From Costus lasius (taxonomy: Eukaryota; Streptophyta; Magnoliopsida; Zingiberales; Costaceae), in contig CM050449.1 of assembly GCA_027563935.2 (NCBI GenBank), positions 87,582,371 through 87,646,370 on the forward strand: 64,000 bases of DNA. Direction: 5' to 3'. A program made the translations under genes and the position numbers. The first letter of the stretch is position 1, and every line of letters begins with the position of its first letter. Shown piece by piece: positions 57,013 through 64,000 of the stretch. The notes beneath the pieces are model-generated. The model was not told the DNA's origin, searched no databases, and worked only from the letters and a program-made list of their open reading frames with translations.

Positions 57013-58934
57013 TGATGACATCAAAATATGTAGTATATTTTGCATCATTTTAGATACCTTTTCATGCTAAATCGAGGATCTTTTTACTTGTTTTTATGAT
57101 AAATCCATCAAATATTGCAAAGTCTACTTCTATTTTGGTTTTTCATGTTTTTCAGGCAAAAAGGCACTATTTTAGGCGTTTTCAAGCAAAATCAAATATA
57201 TGGAAGAGTTCTCATCATCAAGAGGAGATCACCCAAGAAATTTCACGCAAATCGGAGCAAGCCAGCAAATTACGGTAGTGCCGTAATCTATTTTACGATA
57301 CCGTAATTCCAAATGGTACCGTAAAATCCGAACATTGCCGTAATTTGTGAAGATTTCTGAATAGAAAGATTTCCCGATTTTACGGTACCGGCCGTAAGCA
57401 ATATTACGGTACCGTATTTCGGATTGCGTCAGAATACAAACCTTAGCTGATTTTACGGTACCTGCCGTAAGGGATCACACTGCCGTAAAATCGGTTTTGA
57501 ACACGACACCCAGGTCAATGTCCACGCCCGATCCTTGCGGAGATGATGGCGGTCGATCCAGAGCTTAAAACAAAAGACCGTAAGAAGAGAAAGGGGAGCT
57601 TTGGACGAGAGGATTAGCCAGACACCAAAAGCCCCAAACTTGGTTTACTGTCGAGGGAGAATTCGGAGTACACGCCACCGCCTAGGGTTTCACCACCGCG
57701 CTCGATCCAGACGATCTCCGGCCATGATTCTTCTACTGAAGCATCGCCTGGTGAAGGAGACGACGTGCCAGAAGTTTCAGATCGAAAGGAGACAAAGTGG
57801 AGGAGAAATCAGAGGAAGAAGGATCGCCACCACTATTCACGCCTTCTTTTGCAAAATACGGCTGTGAAATACTTCACAATCGTGCCGTATTTTCTAAAAA
57901 CTTTTCCTTTTGTTGATTTTTGATTTTCTGAAATTATGGAATATTGTATTTCCTTCACCATGCTAGCTTAAATTACTCTTGGGACATGGGGGAGTAGTTC
58001 ACTTGATTTTTAATGATTAGATAACATCTTTCTCACTATTTCGTTGCGTTTAATCTTTGCATGATGATTTTGCTCTTCTGATAATTGTGCTTAGACTCTC
58101 TATAGATCCATGTTACTAATTATGTTCTTAGAATTTTCTCTATTGACTGAAAGGTAATTGCTTGAGAATTTGGAACCCTAGAATTGCATGTTAGGATCCC
58201 TTCCTTAGGTTAGATATAATTTGATCCGTTCTAGTAGATTAATTGCCATGATTATAACATGTATCTATAGATCGAGTCTAATTGTCAAACGTGGAGATCT
58301 TGTGCGAAAGCAAGGATCGGAACGTTGGAGATCCAAGAGTAAAACTAGTGTCGAGACTCGGATGCACGAAAGTGATTCTTGAGACTCCTCTAGAGATTAT
58401 CAACCTAGAATTCGGATGCACGAAAGTGATCCTTGAGTTCATTATTTGATAATTTACTTACCTTCAGTGTTGGGACGAATCTTGTGCGAAAGCGAAGAGA
58501 AATCCCTATGCGGTTGTTTGCACGAAAGTGAAACAATCCTTTTATTAAGTGAATTACATCTTCATCATGATAAAATTGAACTGACGAAATCCTTATTCAT
58601 ATCTAGTCATAAAAGTTAAAATGAACGAAACCCTAGTCCCAGCTTTTCTCTCCGATAATTCCGTTTTAGTTTCCGATTGCTATTTTCACTACTTCGATTT
58701 GCCTAGATAGTAAGAAATCAGCTATTTGGTATTCGATAACATAGGTCTCTGTGGGTTCGATATCTTAATTATTACTTTGCGTATCCGTGAACTTGCGTAG
58801 AAAACAACAAGTGTGGTGACCGAACAAATTTTTAGAGCCGTATCAGGGGGTGACAAGTTCCTGTGCGCCATTACCTAGGTTTTAGCTGCGACTTTAAGAA
58901 TAAGTTTAGTTTACCTACTTGTTGGGATACAACA
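57013..58934 (+). repeat. Athila E 5' LTR (left edge uncertain)
   Basis: The right edge gatacaaca is followed by agtttt and the primer site, exactly as in Athila C. The left edge is placed at TGATGACATC (57013), with 57041 (TGCATCATTT) also possible. Near the right end there are direct repeats of tcggatgcacgaaagtgat (58359 and 58412). Confidence 0.7.
57269..57490 (+). repeat. Palindrome cluster in the Athila E LTR
   Basis: Units with arms TTACGG and CCGTAA: 57269-57287 (ATTACGG-tagtg-CCGTAAT), 57380-57397, about 57403-57417 (ACGGTACCGT core) and about 57451-57470, plus single half-sites between them. Confidence 0.85.
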
Positions 58935-58940
58935 AGTTTT

Positions 58941-58957
58941 TGGTGCCGTTGCCGGGG
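58941..58957 (+). other. Athila E primer binding site
   Basis: TGGTGCCGTTGCCGGGG, the Athila-type site with T for C at the fourth base, six bases after the LTR. Confidence 0.88.
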
Positions 58958-59096
58958 ACCTTAGTTTTTGTTGATATTAGAGACGTTGAGAGTATTGCTA
59001 GACTAGGTTTCATTTATGTTTTATCTTTTTATTCTTTTCTGTTTACTTACATCATTTGATTAGTTTGCTCTAGTGTGCATAGGACATTCATTTCTA

Positions 59097-61157
59097 ATGG
59101 CTGATCAAAGATCACTAAGAGACTATACTGCCCCTAATCCTTAGGGGATACACTTCAGCATTGCTAGACCTACAATCGAGGCCTCGAACTTTGAAATTAA
59201 TCCTGCCTTCGTGACTATGATCTAGCAGAATCAGTTCGGAGGATCATCAATCGAAGATCCTTATTCACATTTATATACCTTTCTTGAATATTATGATACC
59301 ATAAGAATTCATGGAATTTCTGATGATGCACTAAAATTGATATTGTTCCCTTTTTCTCTCAGGGATCAAGCACAAACTTGGTTGCATTCTCATCAACCCA
59401 ATACTTTCACAACATGGGATCAATTATCAAAAAATTTTCTGATGAGATATTTTCCACCAAGCAAGACTTTCCAATTGAGAAATCAAATCATGAACTTCCA
59501 ACAGAAAGAAGGAGAATCTCTTAGTGAAGCATGGGAACGATACAATGAATTGCAAAGGAAGTGTCCTCACCATGGCTTGGAGCGACGGATCTTAATTGAA
59601 ACTTTTTATTATGGTTTAATTAATCACACTCACCTCATTGTTGATGCTGCTGCAGGGGGAGCCTTGATGAGTAGAACAATTGATGATGCTTTCAAGTTGT
59701 TTGAGGAGATGTCCTTGAATCAGAGCCAATGGGCTCCAGATGAAGGAATTTCATATTGTCATCAACATGGTAAGAATGAGAATGAGGATCAGCAAACCCT
59801 GACCGAAGAGGTTAGTGAGCGCATGTTAGAAAAATTTTTAGCTAGCCAAATCCATTCATTGCAAATTCAAAACACAAAAAAATTCGAAGATCTTGAAGAA
59901 ACTGTTAGTCATCTTGCTTCTCAAGTAGAATCCTTAGTTACTTGCAGTAAAATTCTAGAAGGACAAATATCTGGATTAAACACTAGGGAACATTGCAATG
60001 CCATTATCACTAGAAGTGGGAGACAACTAGGAGAACTTAAGGAAAAAGAGTCTATTAATGATCAGGATGAAGAATTAGAATTAGAAAAGCCTTCTGAACA
60101 TGAACAAACCCTACATAGTTCGACACCTCAAAAGGGTGGTAATCAAAAAGAGGATGTTCCATGTAAAGAAGACGGATCTAAGACTAATCTACCTCCATCC
60201 TTTAGACCACTGATACCTTTTCCCCAAAGGTTAGAACAAGAGAAGTTAGATAAGCAATTTGGGAGATTTCTTGATGTTTTAAAAAAGCTTTGCATTAATA
60301 TAACATTTACTGAAACTTTATCTCAAATGCCCATATATGCTAAATTTTTGAAAGAAATCTTGTCTAACAAAAGAAAGATAGAAAACTATGGTACTGTTTC
60401 TTTAACCGAAGAATGTAGTGCTGTTATTCAAAATAGGTTACCACCGAAATTGAATGATCCAGGTAGTTTCTCTATCCCATGTTTTATTGGAAATATGGCT
60501 TTCGACCGAGCCTTATGTGATCTAGGGGCTAGTGTAAGTCTTATGCCTTTGTCTGTGTGCAGGAAATTGGACATGGGAGCTCCTAAGCCGACTACAATTT
60601 CTTTGCAGCTCGCCGATCGATCAGTAAAATATCCAGTAGGTATTCTAGAGGATGTTCCTATACAAGTTGGTAAGTACTTCATACCTGCTGATTTTGTGGT
60701 ACTTGAAATGGAAGAAGACGCCAAGATTCCTATTATTTTGGGTAGGCCATTCTTAGCCACTGCTGGAGCCCTTATTGATGTAAGGAATGACAAACTTGCT
60801 TTAAGAATTGGCAATGATAAGATTGAGTTTGATTTGAATAATTCATTGAAAAAACCTGCTTATGCTAGTTCCTGTTGCACTATTCAGTCCATTGATGACA
60901 CAGTTTATGATGCTAGTTGTTTGTTTGATGATTCTTCTACTTATGTTTCTTTTTCTGATTCCTTGGAAAATTCTTGTGAAAAAATTGATAGTCATGGTTT
61001 TGAGAATGATTTTGATGATTTTGATGATGAGAAACACGATATCTTAGATTGTGCTACTTTTGATAATGAAAGTGAAAAGATCCCTAAAGTTGAGTTGAAA
61101 GTTTTACCTAATACCTTAGATATGAATTTCTTGGTCCTAACTCTACCTACCCTGTGA
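59097..61157 (+). pseudogene. Athila E gag-protease, two nonsense codons
   Basis: The ATG at 59097 opens a frame that is interrupted by TAG at 59142-59144 and TAG at 59223-59225 and then stays open to 61157. The second TAG aligns with Gln of Athila C (MVQQNQFGG). Gag motifs: SKTFQLRNQIMNFQQKEGES and VDAAAGGALMSRT. I find no zinc knuckle in this Gag. The linker IPFPQRLEQEKLDKQFGRF leads to protease with LCDLGASVSLMPLSV and IILGRPFLATAGALID. A one-base loss at about 61116 shifts the frame just before the segment that reads EFLG in D. Confidence 0.9.
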
Positions 61158-62490
61158 TTGTGGATGCTAAATTAGATGCCAGGGAAACTGAGTTACTCCT
61201 GAAGGAGCTAAGAATTCATAGAAAGGTAATTGGGTATTCCATTGATGACTTAAAAGGGATTAACCCTTCTTTTTGTATGCACAAGATTCACATGGAGGAT
61301 GAGCACAAGCCGCATGTAGATTTTCAGAGAAGGCTCAACCCATCTATGAAGGAAGTGGTGAAGAAGGAAGTACTAAAATTGCTAGATGCAGGTATTATCT
61401 ACCCTATCTCAGATAGTAAGTGAGTGAGTCCTGTACACTGTGTTCCAAAGAAGGGGGGTGTCACTGTAATGAAAAATAAGGATAATGAATTGATACCTGT
61501 TAGAAATATCACTAGTTGGCGTATGTGTATTGATTATAGAAAATTAAATACTACCACTATGAAGGATCATTTTCCCTTGCCTTTCATTGATCAAATGGTG
61601 GAAAGACTTGCCAAGCACTCTCACTTTTGTTTTCTTGATGGGTATTCCAGATTTTTTCAGATTCCTATTCATCCTGATGATCAGGATAAAACCACTTTTA
61701 CATGTCCTTATGGTACTTTTGCTTATAGAAGAATGCCCTTTGGTTTATGCAATGCACCTGCCACTTTTCAAAGATGTACAATGACGATTTTTTCTGAATT
61801 TATTGAAGACTTCATGGATGTTTTTATGGATGATTTCTCTGTCTATGATTTTTCTTTTGATGACTGCTTAGCTAATCTTTATAGAGTTTTACAGAGATGC
61901 GAAGAGATTAACCTTGTCTTGAATTGGGAAAAATGTCACTTTATGGTTAGACAGGGGATAGTTTTGGGCCATCTCATTTCAGAGAGAGGGATTGAAGTGG
62001 ACAAGGCCAAGATAGAAGTGATTGAGAAGTTAGCACCTCCCACCACTGTCAAGGAGATCAGGAGCTTTTTGGGACATGCAGGGTTTTACAGGAAATTCAT
62101 CAAGGACTTCTCTAAACTTGCTAAACCTTTAACTGATTTACTTTGTAAAGACGCCGAATTCTGCTTTGATGAGAAATGTCTGTTTGCTTTTCAGGAGTTA
62201 AAGAAAGCTTTGGTTTCATCACCCATCATTCAGCCCCCAGATTGGGACTTGCCCTTTGAACTCATGTGTGACGCCAGTGATTATGCAGTGGGAGCAGTCT
62301 TGGGACAAAGAAAAGATAAGAAACCTCATGTTATTCACTACGCCAGCAAAACTTTGGATGAGACACAAAGAAATTACACCACCATTGAGAAGGAATTATT
62401 GGCCATAGTATTTACTTTTGATAAATTTAGGTCTTACTTGATTAACTCCAAAGTGGTCGTGTACACTGACCATGCAGCTGTGAAATACTA
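61154..62490 (+). pseudogene. Athila E reverse transcriptase-RNase H, one stop
   Basis: Contains SPVHCVPKKGG, WRMCIDYRKLN, MPFGLCNAPATFQRC, the catalytic FMDDFSVYD, and RNase H with LMCDASDYAVGAVL and HYASKTLDE. A TGA at 61421-61423 replaces the Trp of SEWVSP seen in D (TGG to TGA). After KY near 62488 one base is lost, which puts the rest of RNase H and integrase in another frame. All RT motifs are otherwise present, and this is the best preserved Athila RT in the window. Confidence 0.92.
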
Positions 62491-63969
62491 ATGCAGAAAA
62501 AAGATAGCAAACCACGATTACTAAGATGGATTTTACTTCTACAAGAATTTGATTTGGAGATTAAAGACAAAAAGGGATCAGAAAACCTTGTTGCAGATCA
62601 TCTCTCAAGAATAATGGCAGACACTGAAAAGAATGATGAAATCAATGATTCTTTCCCTGAAGAACAGATCTTAACCATTGAACAACTCAAAACACCCTGG
62701 TATGTTGACATAGTGAATTATCTTGTAGCCAATATTTTTCCTCCTGATTTGAGCTACCAAAAAAGGAAAAGATTTTTGGCTGAGGTGAAACACTATTTTT
62801 GGGATGAGCCTTATGTGTTTAGAAGATGTGCTGATGGCATTTTTAGAAGATGTGTACCTGAAGAAGAAAGTGCAGATATTTTGCTTCAATGCCATGGATC
62901 CTCCTATGGTGGTCATGCCGGTACTGAAAAAACTGCTTTTAAGGTGCTACAATCAGGTTTTTATTGGCCCACAATTTTCAAAGATGCTAGAAACTTTGTA
63001 TCATCCTGTGATAGATGTCAAAAGACTAGGAATATTAATAGAAGACATGAAATGCCATTGTCCAATATTCTTGAAGTTGAGATATTTGATGTTTGGGGGA
63101 TTGACTTCATGGGATCTTTCCCATCTTCTGGAGGTAACAAGTACATTCTTGTAGCAGTTGATTATGTCTCAAAATGGGTTGAAGCTCTTGCTTCACCAAC
63201 CAATGATTCGAGAGTTGTTATTAAACTGTTCAAGAAGATTATCTTTCCACGATATGGAACACCCCGAGTAGTGATCAGTGATGGAGGCTCGCATTTCATA
63301 GAACATAAGTTTTCAGCCTTACTCAAGAAGTACGGAGTTAATCATAAAGTTGCAACACCCTATCACCCCCAAACAAGTGGACAGGTTGAGATATCAAACA
63401 GAGAGATCAAAGGAATTCTGGAGAAAACAGTGTCGCGCACTAAAAAAGACTGGGCATTCAAACTTGATGATGCATTGTGGGCTTACAGGACTGCTTTCAA
63501 AACACCCATAGGTATGTCCCCCTTTCAATTGATTTATGGAAAATCATGTCACCTTCCCGTAGAGCTCGAGCATAAGGCGTTCTGGGCAATCAAGAAGCTG
63601 AATTTTGACTTGAAAAATGCGGGTGAAAAACGGAGGTTGCAATTAAATGAGCTAGATGAGATCAGACTCTCTACATATGAGAATGCAAGAATATACAAAG
63701 AGAGGACTAAGAGATGGCATGATCGACAGATTTTCAGAAAAGACTTCCAACAAGGTGACTTTGTTCTATTATTCAATTCTAGATTGAGACTTTTTCTAGG
63801 AAAGCTTAAGTCTCGATGGTCTGGTCCTTTTCAGGTAAAGAAAGCCTATCCCTACGGAGCTGTAGACGTATGGAGCGAGGAAACGGGAGAATTCAAAGTT
63901 AATGGTCAAAGATTGAAGCATTATTATCAGGAAGAGCAGATTGGGGAAAAGGAAAGTTTTTTACCTTGA
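62491..63969 (+). pseudogene. Athila E RNase H end and integrase (open, separated from RT)
   Basis: Open for 492 codons. It begins with the RNase H tail ([19 protein letters not shown] and VADHLSR), then integrase: the zinc-binding region ([11 protein letters not shown]...CDRCQK), catalytic Asp in WGIDFMGSF, Asp in VISDGGSHF, Glu in [11 protein letters not shown], and the C-terminal [20 protein letters not shown] domain. The integrase itself looks intact. It is called a pseudogene only because one base is missing at the junction with RT, so it cannot be made as part of the polyprotein. The ATG at 62491 is probably an internal Met. Confidence 0.9.
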
Positions 63970-64000
63970 TAAGCCACGATCAAATCCGAGTGTCGAACGG

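Larger units (their letters stand above)
57013..64000 (+). mobile_element. Athila-like element E, 3' part outside the window
   Basis: Plus-strand order: 5' LTR (about 57013-58934), primer site (58941-58957), gag-protease, RT-RNase H, integrase (to 63969). The 3' region, any third ORF and the 3' LTR are outside the window. The coding part is nearly complete but carries two gag stops, one pol stop and two one-base losses. The left edge of the LTR (TGATGACATC) is a guess because the second LTR is not available. Confidence 0.88.

Noticed and set aside
57601..57867. An 88-codon frame in the Athila E LTR
   Set aside because: Basic, low-information protein in the U3/R region of an LTR; no homologue in Athila C or D LTRs.

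Overview
This window is a plant-type block of nested LTR retrotransposons. I see no host gene, rRNA, tRNA gene or CRISPR array. A flowering plant is indicated by long Ty1/copia LTRs primed by initiator tRNA-Met, by Ty3/gypsy elements resembling the CRM lineage, and by Athila-type gypsy elements with TGGCGCCGTTGCCGGGG-like primer sites and one ATHILA-type third ORF. I cannot name the species. The mixture of CRM-like and Athila elements would fit (peri)centromeric heterochromatin, but that is inference.

The layout is a set of Russian dolls. The oldest visible layer is one minus-strand Ty3/gypsy element (A), now in three exposed pieces (8279-9077, 35668-37129, 47843-48405). It was broken by: Copia-1 (minus strand, 1-8278, cut by the window edge); Copia-2 (plus strand, 9078-35667); Athila-like C (plus strand, 37130-47842); and Athila-like D (minus strand, from 48406). 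Copia-2 carries Gypsy-B (minus strand, 18077-35599) inside its 3' LTR. Gypsy-B carries Copia-3 (minus strand, 18234-27339) inside its own 3' LTR. Athila C carries a 992-bp solo LTR inside its 3' LTR. Athila D stops inside gag at about 56163, where a GGGTCGGG-rich sequence (possible hAT end) begins; after that comes a further Athila-like element E (plus strand, about 57013 to beyond the window). Five-base target duplications were found for Copia-2 (ataac), Gypsy-B (cttcc), Copia-3 (aatcc), Athila C (ggtgt) and the solo LTR (gtctg), and removing the inserts restores the interrupted reading frames or LTRs.

Two elements look coding-competent: Copia-2 (one 1293-codon Gag-Pol frame) and Gypsy-B (one 1483-codon Gag-Pol frame with LTRs differing at only about four positions by eye). 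Copia-1 is spoiled by one nonsense codon and Copia-3 by one extra A. Athila C has lost RT, RNase H and most of integrase; D and E carry several stops and frameshifts. Many premature stops sit where a sister element has a glutamine codon (CAG or CAA), which points to C-to-T decay of methylated DNA.

The most interesting unexplained structure is non-coding: clusters of short palindromes upstream of the TATA box in the Athila LTRs, different in sequence for each family; a second such cluster inside C ahead of its third ORF; a pair of hairpins with compensating base changes in the leader of all three copia elements; and a hairpin with compensating changes in the 3' region of Athila C and D.
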